NCBI RefSeq assembly: GCF_008119665.1
Contig: NZ_CP043046.1
Span: forward strand, 6,014,001 to 6,078,000
Length of the DNA: 64,000 nt
Direction: 5' to 3'
DNA from: Pigmentiphaga aceris
GTDB lineage: Bacteria; Pseudomonadota; Gammaproteobacteria; Burkholderiales; Burkholderiaceae_B
Shown here: positions 19,361 through 30,327 of the stretch, one piece after another
Layout of the letters: the number at the start of each line of letters is the position of its first letter
How positions within the stretch are numbered: position 1 is the stretch's first letter
Position numbers and translations under genes: made by a program
Notes under the pieces: generated by a model
Databases searched by the model: none
What the model was told of the DNA's origin: nothing
What the model saw: only the letters and a program-made list of their open reading frames with translations

Positions 19361-20305
19361 TCACGTTGCACCCACCGGCGCAGCGCTGGCAGCCAATCCC
19401 GCAGACAAGGCAGGTGCCGTGCGTTCGCGCACTCCGCCCGCCAGCCGCCCTTCGACCTCATCCGCCACCCGTTGCCACAGCGCCAGGCAGACATCGATGG
19501 TCTGCGTGGCGCTGCGGAAGTACTCAGCCGACGACAGATCGATGCGGTCTGTGCCGATCAGGCGTGTATCGATCAAGGCCAGCAAACCGGCGACTTCGGC
19601 AGCCTGAGCTTGCGCGCTGCGCTGCCAGTCCGGCATGTCGATCAACGCAGACAGCGCTTCCTGACCTGTGCCGATGCGCTGCGCCAGAAAGCGCAGACGA
19701 ATGCGGCCCACCGCCCCGCAATGCCCGCGTGCCGCGAAGCCCGAACCCAGCGCACGCGCCTGCCCGATGTGTTCGACCAGCGGCGGCAGTCGTTGCAACA
19801 GCAGTTGCACCAGCCGGCGTTCCGCGTCGCGATCGGCGCGGCGTCCATCCCCACCGGCCAGCAACCCCGCCTGTTCACCCAGGTCGCCCAGCAGATACAG
19901 CATCTGCTGCACCAGCCCGGTGTGCGCGGCAAAGCTTTGCTCCGGTGTCATGTCCTGCACCCGCCCGGCTAGTTGCCGCCACTCGGCAGTGATCCGGTCG
20001 CGGCGCGGCGCACAGACCGCCAATGCAGGGGTCTCGTCAATGCGCGCTCCCAAGGCATGCAGGGCTGCGTCGACGTCCGTTTGCTTGGCGCTCAGTCGCG
20101 GACCAAAAGCCTTGTCGCCGTTGAGCAGCGCCACCGACATGCCGCGATGCTGCTGCACCGCCGTCACGCAGGCAAGTGATTCCCGCACTGCGGCCAAGCC
20201 GGTCTGGCGCAGGTGGCGACGCTGTTTCTCCTGCCCCATCCAAGCCAGGCTCAAGACACCAGCCGCCACTGCGATCCCGCTCAGACTACCTACCAATGCG
20301 ACCAT
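19361..20305 (-). CDS. Membrane-anchored helical sensor-like protein
   Basis: A 314-residue protein with one N-terminal transmembrane segment (about residues 2-24) and an otherwise helical, soluble region. The segment VQQHRGMSVALLNGD and its surroundings resemble the NIT (nitrate/nitrite sensing) or related four-helix sensor domains found in chemoreceptors, but the match is by eye and weak. It lies 78 bases downstream of a chemoreceptor that itself has almost no periplasmic domain, so the two may work together, one as sensor and the other as signalling module. No output domain is visible. Confidence 0.5.
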   Translation of the reverse strand: MVALVGSLSGIAVAAGVLSLAWMGQEKQRRHLRQTGLAAVRESLACVTAVQQHRGMSVALLNGDKAFGPRLSAKQTDVDAALHALGARIDETPALAVCAPRRDRITAEWRQLAGRVQDMTPEQSFAAHTGLVQQMLYLLGDLGEQAGLLAGGDGRRADRDAERRLVQLLLQRLPPLVEHIGQARALGSGFAARGHCGAVGRIRLRFLAQRIGTGQEALSALIDMPDWQRSAQAQAAEVAGLLALIDTRLIGTDRIDLSSAEYFRSATQTIDVCLALWQRVADEVEGRLAGGVRERTAPALSAGLAASAAPVGAT

Positions 20306-20383
20306 GTTCGCTCCGTGCCGATCGTTCCAAAACGCTTGTCAGACTCACGCGTGAAACCGCGCCCGGCATCATCAATCCGGTCA

Positions 20384-21583
20384 TCAAGTACGAAACCGCA
20401 ACACCGTCCCGCGCAGCCCGCTTGCCAAGCCTGCCAGGTGCTGCGCCACCGATGCGGCCTCGCTGCTGGCGGCATTGTTGTTGCGCGCTTGTCCGGCCAT
20501 ACGATCCATGCTGCCTGCCGCGTGGCCACTTGCTTCGCGTTGTTCACGAATGGCCTCTGCCATCGCGTGCACGCGATCCTGCGTCAGACGTGCGCTGTTG
20601 CGAATGGCCAGCAAGGCGTCGGCGGCGCGGCCCGCGAACTGCACACCGCGCTCGGCCTGCTCGCGGCTCTGGTCCATGCGCGCAACCGCCGTATCGATCT
20701 CGGACTGGATCGCCTTGATGACGCCGCCGATCTCGCCGGTGGCCTGTCCGGTACGTTCGGCCAGGCGGCGCACCTCGCCCGCCACCACGGCAAACCCCCG
20801 CCCCTGTTCACCCGCGCGTGCTGCCTCGATGGCTGCGTTCAAGGCCAGCAGATTGGTCTGGTCGGCAATCTCGCGGATGACACCGACAATGCCGCCGATC
20901 TCGTCGGACCGCTGCCCCAAGGTGCCCACCAATACCGCCAGTGCGGCCACGCTGTCGCGAATGCCGCTCATCTCTTCGCCTGCGGCTCCCACTACCGACG
21001 CGCCATCGCTGGCCAGGGCCTCGGACTGATCGGCCAATGACTCGGTTTCGTCGGCACCCGCCGCAATCGATACGGTGCTGCTGCGGATCTGTTCCACTGC
21101 GCTTGCGCTCAGATCGGACAAGGTCAGTTGTTCTCCCGCGCCCGCCAATACCTGGGCTGCCGCACTGGACAGCTCTGCCGCCGCGCCCGCGACTTCTTCG
21201 GCAGCACCGCGCACTTCGTCGATCAGCCGGGCGTTCTCGCGCGCCATGTCATTGAGCCGGATGGCCACTCGCGCCAGTTCGTCACGGCCGCGAACTTCCG
21301 TGCGAGCCAGCAAGTCCCCTTCCGCCAGGCTGTCGACCGTGGCCAGCAAGGTGCGGGCAGCTGCGGACATCGACAGGTAAAGCGCCAGAAACAGCCACGC
21401 GCCCAGCGCCATCGCCGTCCAGGCAGCCGCATCCAGCACAGCTTGTGCAGCGGGTGGCAGAACCAATCCGTCCAGAACAGCCGCCAGCGCCGGCATGGCC
21501 AGCAACAGCCCGATCAACAAGAATTTGCCTGACAGATTGAGACGCTGCATCAGGCTGAGGGCGGGACCCATGAATACGTTCAT
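20384..21583 (-). CDS. Methyl-accepting chemotaxis protein
   Basis: A 399-residue chemoreceptor with two N-terminal hydrophobic segments separated by a very short loop, so there is no real periplasmic ligand domain. A HAMP-like region (about 75-130) is followed by the signalling domain, with the highly conserved hairpin tip [21 protein letters not shown] and then [17 protein letters not shown]. The ATG at 21583 has AAGGAG eight bases upstream; a longer reading frame exists but lacks a ribosome site. No other che genes are in the window. The next gene on the same strand encodes a putative sensor protein. Confidence 0.92.
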   Translation of the reverse strand: MNVFMGPALSLMQRLNLSGKFLLIGLLLAMPALAAVLDGLVLPPAAQAVLDAAAWTAMALGAWLFLALYLSMSAAARTLLATVDSLAEGDLLARTEVRGRDELARVAIRLNDMARENARLIDEVRGAAEEVAGAAAELSSAAAQVLAGAGEQLTLSDLSASAVEQIRSSTVSIAAGADETESLADQSEALASDGASVVGAAGEEMSGIRDSVAALAVLVGTLGQRSDEIGGIVGVIREIADQTNLLALNAAIEAARAGEQGRGFAVVAGEVRRLAERTGQATGEIGGVIKAIQSEIDTAVARMDQSREQAERGVQFAGRAADALLAIRNSARLTQDRVHAMAEAIREQREASGHAAGSMDRMAGQARNNNAASSEAASVAQHLAGLASGLRGTVLRFRT

Positions 21584-21647
21584 CCTGGCGCTCCTTGCGC
21601 GTGGAGGGGCGACTGCGGCGATGCCAGCCTGAACAACCGCAATACGC

Positions 21648-21695
21648 AAAAAAAAACGTCCCCATGACCAAGGTGATTTCGGTCTGCGGGGACGT
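21648..21695 (-). terminator. Terminator-like hairpin in the chemoreceptor leader
   Basis: On the minus strand an 8-bp perfect stem (ACGTCCCC/GGGGACGT) encloses a second four-pair stem (GACC/GGTC) and is followed by nine T residues, the form of a strong intrinsic terminator. It ends 65 bases before the chemoreceptor start codon, and no minus-strand gene lies upstream (the next gene is the CHRD lipoprotein on the plus strand). It must therefore end an unannotated short RNA or attenuate the chemoreceptor leader. Confidence 0.7.
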
Positions 21696-21967
21696 CTTTG
21701 TCCGGTGGACGAACCGTCGTTGGTTGGTCACACCGAGTTGATGCAAGGCCCATGCCATCGCGTCAGATCATGCCGTGCAAGGTCACTGCACGGTCTCCAC
21801 GCGAGTGCCGCCCCGTCGTAGCGCATGCTGCGAGCATGGTGCGCACCGGCAAGGTGCAAACAGTCGCAACATGGCGCTATCCGGTGCGATGGGCTGGAGA
21901 TATATTGAATGCGCCGATTGCCGATCCCGGTGATCGCCTTCCCCCACCTCTGCCCAGGAAAACGACC
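21696..21967. other. Divergent intergenic region, chemoreceptor/CHRD gene
   Basis: No coding sequence is supported. It must hold the promoter of the CHRD lipoprotein gene (a TATATT element lies at 21901-21906 with no clear -35) and the start of whatever minus-strand transcript ends at the hairpin beside it. It does not match the c-di-GMP riboswitch consensus. Confidence 0.4.
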
Positions 21968-22414
21968 ATGACGCACATTCGCAAGGCTGCGGCCGCTGCC
22001 GCTCTGACTGCTCTGGCGCTTGTCGCCGGTTGCGCCAACACACCGCTCGACCCGAACGTGGCCGCCATGCGCGCGAGCCTGAGCGGCATGAGCGAGGTTC
22101 CGCAAGTGGCCACGCAAGGCATGGGTGAGGCCGAGGTCTGGCTCAACAAGCAGACCAATGTGCTGAAGTGGAAGGTCACCTATTCCGGCCTGTCGGGCCC
22201 GGCCACCATGGGCCACTTCCACGGCCCGGCAGTTGCCGGCGTCAATGCCGGTGTGGTGGTGCCGTTCCAGAATCCGGTCACCAGCCCGATCGAGGGTCAG
22301 ACCACGATTACTGCGGCGCAGGCGAAGGAACTGACCAGCGGGCTGTGGTACATCAACATCCACACCGCCGCCAATCGTGGTGGCGAGATTCGCGGCCAGG
22401 TCCTGCCGCGTTAA
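21968..22414 (+). CDS. CHRD-domain lipoprotein
   Basis: A 148-residue lipoprotein: a signal peptide ending LVAGC with the acylated cysteine near residue 22, then a single CHRD domain. The domain shows GHFHGPA and a closing GGEIRGQVLP, both hallmark segments. CHRD domains were named from chordin; in bacteria they occur as extracytoplasmic proteins of unknown role. The start at 21968 is the only one that yields a proper signal peptide. Divergent from the chemoreceptor, convergent with rodA. Confidence 0.88.
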   Translation: MTHIRKAAAAAALTALALVAGCANTPLDPNVAAMRASLSGMSEVPQVATQGMGEAEVWLNKQTNVLKWKVTYSGLSGPATMGHFHGPAVAGVNAGVVVPFQNPVTSPIEGQTTITAAQAKELTSGLWYINIHTAANRGGEIRGQVLPR

Positions 22415-22479
22415 GCGTTTGTCGGGGCGGCTGCGCTGCCCCGACAGTTACTGCTTGCAGAAGGGCAATCCGCCGTTCG

Positions 22480-23649
22480 CTAGTTCTTCTGCACCAGCGG
22501 CCGGTGCCGCTGAATCCCCATCAGAATGCCGGCTGCGCACCCCAACGTCAGCAAGGCCGTGCCTCCGTAGCTCATGAACGGCAACGGCACCCCCACCACC
22601 GGCAAGATGCCGGTCACCATGCCCATGTTCACAAAGGCATAGACGAAGAACACCATGGATAAGGCTCCCGCCAACAAGCGGGTGTAGAAGGTGGGTGCCC
22701 CCGCCGCAATCGTCAGCCCTCGCCCGATCAGCAGCACATACAGGAACAGCAGCACCAGGTTGCCGATCAGCCCGAACTCTTCGGCGTAGACCGCGAAGAT
22801 GAAGTCAGTCGTGCGCTCGGGGATGAATTCCAGGTGGGTCTGCGTACCCTGCATGTAGCCCTTGCCCAGCGTTCCCCCCGAGCCGACTGCAATCGTCGAC
22901 TGGATCGTATGGAAGCCTTTTCCTAATGGGTCGGTATTGGGATCGAGCAGCGTACACACCCGGTGCTTCTGGTATTCGTGCAAGACCACCCAGTCGATGT
23001 CGGGCTGGCACAGGAATTCTTCGGAAGCGACCAGTGCCCCGATGCCGATCACACCAGCCAGCGTGATTGGCACCAGAAGCTTGAACGACAGGCCCGCGAA
23101 ATACAGCACAAAGAAACCTGCGCCGAACACCAGCAGGCCGGTGCCCAGGTCAGGCTGTTTGGCGATCAGCGCAAAGGGCAGCAGCAGCAACACTGCCGCC
23201 ACCACGAAGTCGCGGAAACGCACCTGCCCTTCGTGGCGATGGAAGTACCAGGCCATCATCATCGGCACAGCGATCTTCATCATCTCGGATGGTTGAATGC
23301 GCGTGATGCCCAGGTTCAGCCAGCGCGTGGCCCCCTTGCTGGTTTCACCGGCCACCTCGACCGCCACCAAAAGCAGCACACCCAGCAAGTACGCCGGCAC
23401 AGTGACGCGCATCAGTGCGTGCGGGGAAAACTGCGCGGCGATCCACATCGCCACCAGCGCGATGCCGAAATTGCGTGCCTGATCGGCGAAGCGCCCATCG
23501 AAGCCGCCACCCGCCGAATACATCGACACCAGGCCAACCAGCGCCAGCAGGCTCAGGATCAGCAGCAGCATCCAGTCGAACACCCAGATGCGCGCCACCA
23601 GCGCCCGCATCCAGTAATACCGGTTCATGGTCGTCATGCTGCTGCTCAC
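22480..23649 (-). CDS. rodA: Rod-shape peptidoglycan polymerase RodA
   Basis: SEDS-family glycosyltransferase that polymerises lipid II for cell elongation with PBP2; inner membrane, about ten helices, 389 residues. Conserved features include GATRWLNLG, RIQPSEMMKIA and the catalytic-face segment near the C-terminus, GVPLPFMSYGGTALL. It uses a GTG start with AGGAG seven bases upstream, lying across the mrdA stop codon, so coupling is likely; ATG codons 12 and 21 bases further in are alternatives. Last gene of the mreBCD-mrdA-rodA operon. Confidence 0.97.
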   Translation of the reverse strand: MSSSMTTMNRYYWMRALVARIWVFDWMLLLILSLLALVGLVSMYSAGGGFDGRFADQARNFGIALVAMWIAAQFSPHALMRVTVPAYLLGVLLLVAVEVAGETSKGATRWLNLGITRIQPSEMMKIAVPMMMAWYFHRHEGQVRFRDFVVAAVLLLLPFALIAKQPDLGTGLLVFGAGFFVLYFAGLSFKLLVPITLAGVIGIGALVASEEFLCQPDIDWVVLHEYQKHRVCTLLDPNTDPLGKGFHTIQSTIAVGSGGTLGKGYMQGTQTHLEFIPERTTDFIFAVYAEEFGLIGNLVLLFLYVLLIGRGLTIAAGAPTFYTRLLAGALSMVFFVYAFVNMGMVTGILPVVGVPLPFMSYGGTALLTLGCAAGILMGIQRHRPLVQKN

Positions 23650-23659
23650 TACTGCTCTC

Positions 23660-25555
23660 CTAGTCCCGCGCCGTCAGATCAGGCGTGACCGCTTTATCGG
23701 GCTCGGTCGGTTTCTTGCCTTGCAGCCAGTAATCGAACACGCGGCGTGCAATCGGCGCGGCTACCTTGCCGCCGAAACCGTCGTTCTCGACGATCAGCGC
23801 TACCGCGATCTTGGGGTTGTCGGCCGGCGCAAAGCCCATGAACAGGCCGTGGTCACGCAGGCGTTCGTTCAGCTTGGCCGCGTTGTAGCGTTCGCCCGCG
23901 CGCAGGCTGTACACCTGGGCGGTACCGGTCTTGCCGGCCGCCTGGTACGGCGCGCCGATGAAGGGCCGCTTGGCCGTGCCTTCGCGCACCACGTCGGCCA
24001 TGGCGCGTTTGACGAAGTCCAGGTTGGCCTGCTTGAGCGGGATGGTGTAGCTGGGGTCGCGTACCGTCAGCGTCTGCGCACCGGTGCGGCTGTTCTGCAC
24101 CGCACGAACCAGGTGAGGACGCATGAACACGCCGTCGTTGGCCAAGGTGGAGGTGGCTTGCGACAGCTGCAGTAAGGTAAACGAGTTGTAGCCCTGGCCC
24201 ACGCCCACCGACAGCGTTTCGCCCAGATACCAGCGCTGCTGATCGGGGCGTCGATACGCCGCGCGTTTCCATGCAGTTGACGGCAGCACACCGGCTTTTT
24301 CACCGCTCAGGTCGATACCCACTTTCTGCCCGAAACCGAAGGGTTTCATGAAATCGTGGATGGCATCGACGCCGATGTCGTTGGCCAGCGAGTAGAAGTA
24401 GGTGTCCGAAGACACCACCAGCGCCTTGTGCAGATCGATGTGGCCATAGCCCACGTCACCGGCATTACGGTAGCGGCGGTCGGCGAATTCGAAGAAGCCC
24501 GGGTCCCACATGGTCTGCGTCATGTTGCGCTTGCCCATCTCCAGACCCGCCAGCGCCATGAAGGGCTTGTAGGTCGAGCCGATCGGGTAGGTGCCGTACA
24601 GCGGGCGGTTGATCAGCGGGCGGTCGGGCGATTCGTTCAGCGCTTTCCAGTTCTCGACATCGATACCGTCGACGAACAGGTTGGGGTCGAAGCCCGGGCG
24701 CGACACGAAGGCCAGAATGTCGCCGGTTGCCGGTTCGATGGCGACCAAGGCACCACGGCGATCACCAAAGGCGGCTTCCACCAGCTTCTGCAGTTCGATG
24801 TCGATCGACAGCACCAGGTTGTCGCCGGTGACCGGCGGCTTGCGCGACAAGGTGCGCACGGCCCGGCCGCCTGCGGTGATTTCGACTTCTTCCACGCCGG
24901 TGGTGCCATGCAACTGGGCTTCGTAGGACTTCTCGATGCCTTCCTTGCCGATGTAATCGGTACCGCGATAGTTGGCGGCGTCTTCCGTCTCATCCAGGCG
25001 ATTCTGGTCACGCTGCGAAATCCGGCCGATATAACCGATCACGTGGCCCGCCGATTCACCCATCGGATATTGGCGGAACAGGCGGGCACGGACATCGACA
25101 CCGGGGAAACGGAAACGGTTGGCGGCAATCCGCGCCACTTCTTCATCCGACAGGCGACTGCGGATCGGCAGGCTCTCGAAGCGACGCGACTCTTCCATCA
25201 GCTTGCGGAAGCGGCGGCGGTCGCGCGCATCGATGGTGACCACATTGGACAGTTCGTCAATGGTCTTTTCCAGGTCAACGACCCGTGACGGCGTAATTTC
25301 CAGCGTGTAAGCGGAATAATTGCGCGCCAACAGCACGCCGTTGCGATCCAGGATCAGGCCCCGATGCGGCGGAATCGGCACGACCGATATGCGGTTTTGC
25401 TCGGCGCGTGCGGAATAGGCGTCGTGCTTGTAGACCTGCAGCCACCAGAAGCGGGTGCAGAGCACGCCGAAGCACGCGAACACCACCAGCATCGCGATCA
25501 ACAGCCGCCCACGGAACCGCCGCATTTCGCGGTTCGAGTCCTTGATCTCGGTCAT
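23660..25555 (-). CDS. mrdA: Penicillin-binding protein 2
   Basis: Transpeptidase of the elongasome, partner of RodA; 631 residues with one N-terminal membrane anchor (about 16-36). The dimerisation domain spans residues 55-240. The transpeptidase active site is visible as GSTYKPF (nucleophile Ser327, Lys330), SSDTY (382-386) and KTGTAQ near residue 540. The ATG at 25555 begins MTEIKDSNREMRRFRGR, the usual short cytosolic tail; sequence upstream of it is not PBP-like. The order mreBCD-mrdA-rodA is standard. Confidence 0.97.
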   Translation of the reverse strand: MTEIKDSNREMRRFRGRLLIAMLVVFACFGVLCTRFWWLQVYKHDAYSARAEQNRISVVPIPPHRGLILDRNGVLLARNYSAYTLEITPSRVVDLEKTIDELSNVVTIDARDRRRFRKLMEESRRFESLPIRSRLSDEEVARIAANRFRFPGVDVRARLFRQYPMGESAGHVIGYIGRISQRDQNRLDETEDAANYRGTDYIGKEGIEKSYEAQLHGTTGVEEVEITAGGRAVRTLSRKPPVTGDNLVLSIDIELQKLVEAAFGDRRGALVAIEPATGDILAFVSRPGFDPNLFVDGIDVENWKALNESPDRPLINRPLYGTYPIGSTYKPFMALAGLEMGKRNMTQTMWDPGFFEFADRRYRNAGDVGYGHIDLHKALVVSSDTYFYSLANDIGVDAIHDFMKPFGFGQKVGIDLSGEKAGVLPSTAWKRAAYRRPDQQRWYLGETLSVGVGQGYNSFTLLQLSQATSTLANDGVFMRPHLVRAVQNSRTGAQTLTVRDPSYTIPLKQANLDFVKRAMADVVREGTAKRPFIGAPYQAAGKTGTAQVYSLRAGERYNAAKLNERLRDHGLFMGFAPADNPKIAVALIVENDGFGGKVAAPIARRVFDYWLQGKKPTEPDKAVTPDLTARD

Positions 25556-25643
25556 CGCCGTCCGGTCGCCAGCGTGAAAGCCGGGAACCACGACTGAGAG
25601 CGATATCTCTCGCGCACGGAATCTTGCATGCCGCGCCTGCTCC

Positions 25644-26192
25644 TCAGATCGGACGGGTGTCGTCGCGCTCGGGCGCACGACGTTGGGGGGCGAGCAGCAG
25701 GCGGTCGGCGATCGGCCACAACGCGGCAGCAACCACGCTGTCCAGCATCCAGCTCCAGCCCGGCCAAGTGCCCGACAGCGCCGCACGCACGCTGTAGACC
25801 ACCAACTGGGTAACCAGCAGCAGCGGCAACACATGCAGGGCCTGGCCTATCGGCCCGAACCACTGAATACGCCGATGCAGCGCGATCGCAAAATAAGACA
25901 GCAGCGTGTAGGCAAGCGCGTGCTCGCCCAGCAGACGGGCCTGGTGCACGTCCATCAGCAGACCAAACAGGAAGGCCGCAAACATGCCGATCTTGCGCGG
26001 CTCGTGCACGCTCCAGAAGATCAGGCACAGCGCCAGCACGTCTGGCACCCCGGGCCACTGGCCCCAGGGCATCAGGTTGATCATCCAGGCGATGACAAGC
26101 GTCAACCAGATGAATCGTGGGTTGACGGGTAACAGCAGGGGCTGCGCGCCAAACAGGTGCGAGCGCGGGAGGGTTGAAGGTGCTTTAGGCAT
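25644..26192 (-). CDS. mreD: Rod-shape determining protein MreD
   Basis: A small polytopic inner-membrane protein of 182 residues with about five helices, linking MreB and MreC to the elongation machinery. FLFGLLMDVHQARLLGEHALAY is the conserved core. It starts three bases beyond the end of mreC, so it is translated from the same message. A short spacer of 88 bases separates it from mrdA. Confidence 0.94.
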   Translation of the reverse strand: MPKAPSTLPRSHLFGAQPLLLPVNPRFIWLTLVIAWMINLMPWGQWPGVPDVLALCLIFWSVHEPRKIGMFAAFLFGLLMDVHQARLLGEHALAYTLLSYFAIALHRRIQWFGPIGQALHVLPLLLVTQLVVYSVRAALSGTWPGWSWMLDSVVAAALWPIADRLLLAPQRRAPERDDTRPI

Positions 26193-26195
26193 AGG

Positions 26196-27089
26196 TCAGG
26201 GACGCCGCGCCTGACGACGCCGCACTTCTTCGGCAGCGGGAAGTGCCGGTAGTTCCGACTGAACCGTCTGCAAGACCAAAAAATGCCGGTAACGGTCGAG
26301 TCGGGCTACCGGCTTGGCAAGAATTCGTGCAAAACCTGAAGAACCGTCACGCTCGACCGTATCGACCTTGCCCACCGGCAAGCCGGCGGGATAGATGCCA
26401 TCCAGGCCACTCGTGACCAGGTCGTCGCCCACCTGCACGTCGATATCGGACGCCATGAAACGCAGGCCCAGGCGGCCCGGCGCTTCGTCGCCGAAGGCGA
26501 CCGAACGCACGCCGTTACGCAGCACCTGCACCGGCACCATCTGGTCCCGGTCGGTCAGCAAGGCAACTTCGGACGTAAGCAGTGACACACGAACGACCTG
26601 ACCGACCACGCCCCCGTCATCGATCAGGGGCATACCTGCGGCCAAGCCGTGTTGCGAGCCCTTGTCGACGATCAGCCGACGGCTGAATGCGTCACGGACT
26701 TCATATAGCACTTCAACCAGAACCGAGGGCACGCGAACGCGTGCGCTCGCACCGAGCATCCGGCGCAATTGCGCGTTTTCTTCGGCGAGTTGGGTGGCGC
26801 GCGTCGTGACTTGCGACATCTCGATGCGCTGGCGAGCCAGGTCGTCAGCTTCCCGCTGGAATTCGGTCTTGCTTTCAAAAAACACGGTGGTCTCGTTCCA
26901 CATCGTGCCGGGCAGGAGCACGACGCGCTGGAACGGGTAAAGCGCCACGGCGACGGCCTGGCGCACCACATCGAGTGTCTGAAAACGTGCGTCGACGATC
27001 AAAAGCGCGATCGACAGCAGGGAAAAGAAGACCAGCCTCACCCAAACGTCGGGGCCCTGCTTGAAGAAGGACGGTGGGCTGTATTGCAT
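26196..27089 (-). CDS. mreC: Rod-shape determining protein MreC
   Basis: A bitopic inner-membrane protein of 297 residues. A short cytosolic N-terminus with a membrane segment (about 18-37) is followed by a coiled coil (roughly 70-110, READDLARQRIEMSQV) and a beta-rich periplasmic domain that binds PBP2. DKGSQHGLAAGMPLIDDGGVVGQV is the typical MreC core. It lies 65 bases downstream of mreB. Confidence 0.96.
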   Translation of the reverse strand: MQYSPPSFFKQGPDVWVRLVFFSLLSIALLIVDARFQTLDVVRQAVAVALYPFQRVVLLPGTMWNETTVFFESKTEFQREADDLARQRIEMSQVTTRATQLAEENAQLRRMLGASARVRVPSVLVEVLYEVRDAFSRRLIVDKGSQHGLAAGMPLIDDGGVVGQVVRVSLLTSEVALLTDRDQMVPVQVLRNGVRSVAFGDEAPGRLGLRFMASDIDVQVGDDLVTSGLDGIYPAGLPVGKVDTVERDGSSGFARILAKPVARLDRYRHFLVLQTVQSELPALPAAEEVRRRQARRP

Positions 27090-27154
27090 GAAACTCCAGC
27101 ATCGCGCCGTGGCCCTGGGCGGGCCGGCCGGCCCGTGACGGGACCGGCTGCGTC

Positions 27155-28261
<1,107 letters not shown>

Positions 28262-28481
28262 TTATAATCGTCGGCAACTGCCGCGAAATCTGCTTCAAAA
28301 CCCTGCGTATTGCGAGCTTCCACGCGGTTTGCCCCGTCATTTCGGCCCCAAAGGCCGCAGCCCCGGGCGCTATACGCAAATGCAACATTGTTTCTTTCGG
28401 CGGCCGGCGGCATCCCCGCCGCCATCCTTCCGGACCCCGAACGTTCACCGCGGACGTTCTTACCGATACTCCCCGACAGCC

Positions 28482-28790
28482 ATGGCGCTTACCGAACAAG
28501 ACGTGACGCGCATTGCGCGACTGGCCCGCCTCGATCTCGACGCCGGCCAGCGCGACCGTGTCCTGCAAGACCTGAACGGCATTTTTGGCCTGATCGAACA
28601 GCTTCAGGCGGTCGACACCACCGGCATCGCTCCGTTGGCCCACCCGCTGTCGGCAATCAATGAGGTCAGTCTGCGACTGCGCGACGACGTCGTGACCGAG
28701 GCACCTGATCAGGCTGCCCGCGACGCGTTGATCGCCAACGCACCGGCCCGACACGACGGCCTTTTCCTGGTGCCCAAGGTGATTGAATAA
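28482..28790 (+). CDS. gatC: Asp-tRNA(Asn)/Glu-tRNA(Gln) amidotransferase subunit C
   Basis: A small 102-residue subunit that stabilises the GatAB core. [19 protein letters not shown] opens the characteristic N-terminal helix, and the protein ends [11 protein letters not shown] as is usual. The ATG at 28482 is chosen for this motif; the reading frame upstream of it is not conserved. gatA starts three bases after its stop. Confidence 0.95.
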   Translation: MALTEQDVTRIARLARLDLDAGQRDRVLQDLNGIFGLIEQLQAVDTTGIAPLAHPLSAINEVSLRLRDDVVTEAPDQAARDALIANAPARHDGLFLVPKVIE

Positions 28791-28793
28791 GCC

Positions 28794-30320
28794 ATGACGA
28801 CACACGCACTGCACAACGAATTTTCCGGCATTGCCGATCTGCGCGCCGCCCTGGCTGCCCGCAAGGTGTCGGCCGTCGAGCTGGCCCAAAGCGCACTTGC
28901 CGCCATCGAGTCGCAACAGGCGATCAATGCCTTCCTGCACGTCGATCCGGCCCTGACGCTGGCCCAGGCGCAAGCCGCCGACGCATTGATCGCCACAGGC
29001 AATGCCCCCGCGCTGGCCGGCATTCCGATCGCGCACAAGGACGTGTTCGTGACGCGCGGATGGCGCACCACGGCCGGCAGCAAGATCCTGGCTAATTATG
29101 TAAGCCCCTTCGATGCGACAGTTGTCGAGCGCCTGCAAGCCGCTGGCGCGGTGTCGCTGGGCAAGCTGAACTGCGACGAGTTCGCGATGGGTTCTTCCAA
29201 TGAGAACTCTGCGTTCGGCGCGGTACTGAACCCCTGGGATACCAAGTCGGTTCCGGGCGGCTCGTCGGGCGGCTCGGCGGCAGCGGTTGCTGCGGGCCTG
29301 GCGCTGGGCACCACCGGCACCGATACCGGCGGCTCGATTCGCCAACCGGCGTCGCTGTGCGGTATTTCGGGCATCAAGCCGACCTACGGCAGCGTGTCGC
29401 GCTACGGCATGATCGCCTACGGTTCCAGCCTGGATCAGGCCGGCCCCTTCGCCCGCAGCGCGCGCGATCTGGTCGAACTGCTGGACCCGATGACCGGTTT
29501 CGACGCCAAGGACTCCACCAGCGCGGAACAATGCGGTGCGGAAGCCAACGCCGCTGGCCGTGTGCGTCGTGCCTTCGATGCGCACGCGCAGCCGGCTGAC
29601 GCCGACCTGCCGCTGAAGGGCCTGCGCATCGGCTTGCCGCGCGAATTCTTCGGCGCGGGCCTGGCTGAAGACGTGTCTGCTGCCATTCACGCCGCCATTC
29701 GCCAGTTCGAAGCACTGGGTGCGACCGCCGTGGAAATCTCGCTGCCGCGTACCGAGTTGTCGATTCCGGCCTATTACGTGATTGCCCCGGCCGAAGCGTC
29801 GAGCAACCTGTCGCGTTACGACGGCGTGCGCTACGGCCATCGGGCTGCGGAATACACTGACGTCGACAGCATGATCAGCCGCTCGCGTGCCGAAGGTTTC
29901 GGTGCGGAAGTGCAAAAGCGCATTCTGGTAGGCAGCTACGTGCTGTCGCATGGTTATTACGACGCGTACTACCTGCAAGCCCAGAAGCTGCGCCGCCTGA
30001 TCGCACAAGACTTCCAGCAAGCCTTCACGCAGTGCGACGTGATCGCCGGCCCCGTGTCGCCGACCGTGGCCTGGAACCTGGGCGAGAAGTCCAACGACTC
30101 GGTGGCCATGTATCTGGCCGACATCTACACCTTGAGCGGCAGCCTGGCTGGATTGCCCGGCATGTCGATTCCGTGCGGCTTTGGCGCAGGCCCGGTCAAC
30201 GCGCAGCGCCCTGTGGGCCTGCAACTGATCGGCAACTATTTCGACGAGGGCCGTCTGCTTGCCATCGCCGACCGTTACCAGCAGGCGACCGACTGGCATA
30301 CCCGCCGGCCGGCAAAGTGA
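28794..30320 (+). CDS. gatA: Asp-tRNA(Asn)/Glu-tRNA(Gln) amidotransferase subunit A
   Basis: Glutaminase subunit that supplies ammonia for transamidation of mischarged Glu-tRNA(Gln) or Asp-tRNA(Asn). It has 508 residues and belongs to the amidase signature family. The Ser-cisSer-Lys triad is visible as Lys82 (AHKDVF), Ser157 in [10 protein letters not shown] and Ser181 in [11 protein letters not shown]. It lies in the gatCAB operon and is followed seven bases later by gatB. Its presence implies that this bacterium makes Gln-tRNA(Gln) and/or Asn-tRNA(Asn) indirectly. Confidence 0.98.
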   Translation: MTTHALHNEFSGIADLRAALAARKVSAVELAQSALAAIESQQAINAFLHVDPALTLAQAQAADALIATGNAPALAGIPIAHKDVFVTRGWRTTAGSKILANYVSPFDATVVERLQAAGAVSLGKLNCDEFAMGSSNENSAFGAVLNPWDTKSVPGGSSGGSAAAVAAGLALGTTGTDTGGSIRQPASLCGISGIKPTYGSVSRYGMIAYGSSLDQAGPFARSARDLVELLDPMTGFDAKDSTSAEQCGAEANAAGRVRRAFDAHAQPADADLPLKGLRIGLPREFFGAGLAEDVSAAIHAAIRQFEALGATAVEISLPRTELSIPAYYVIAPAEASSNLSRYDGVRYGHRAAEYTDVDSMISRSRAEGFGAEVQKRILVGSYVLSHGYYDAYYLQAQKLRRLIAQDFQQAFTQCDVIAGPVSPTVAWNLGEKSNDSVAMYLADIYTLSGSLAGLPGMSIPCGFGAGPVNAQRPVGLQLIGNYFDEGRLLAIADRYQQATDWHTRRPAK

Positions 30321-30327
30321 GACAGCT

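Noticed and set aside
21700..21960. Cyclic di-GMP riboswitch upstream of the chemoreceptor
   Set aside because: The conserved GEMM-I core and tetraloop-receptor sequences are not present on the minus strand.
25525..25542. tRNA T-arm-like string GGTTCGAGTCC
   Set aside because: It lies inside the first codons of mrdA and no acceptor, D-arm or anticodon arm can be built around it.
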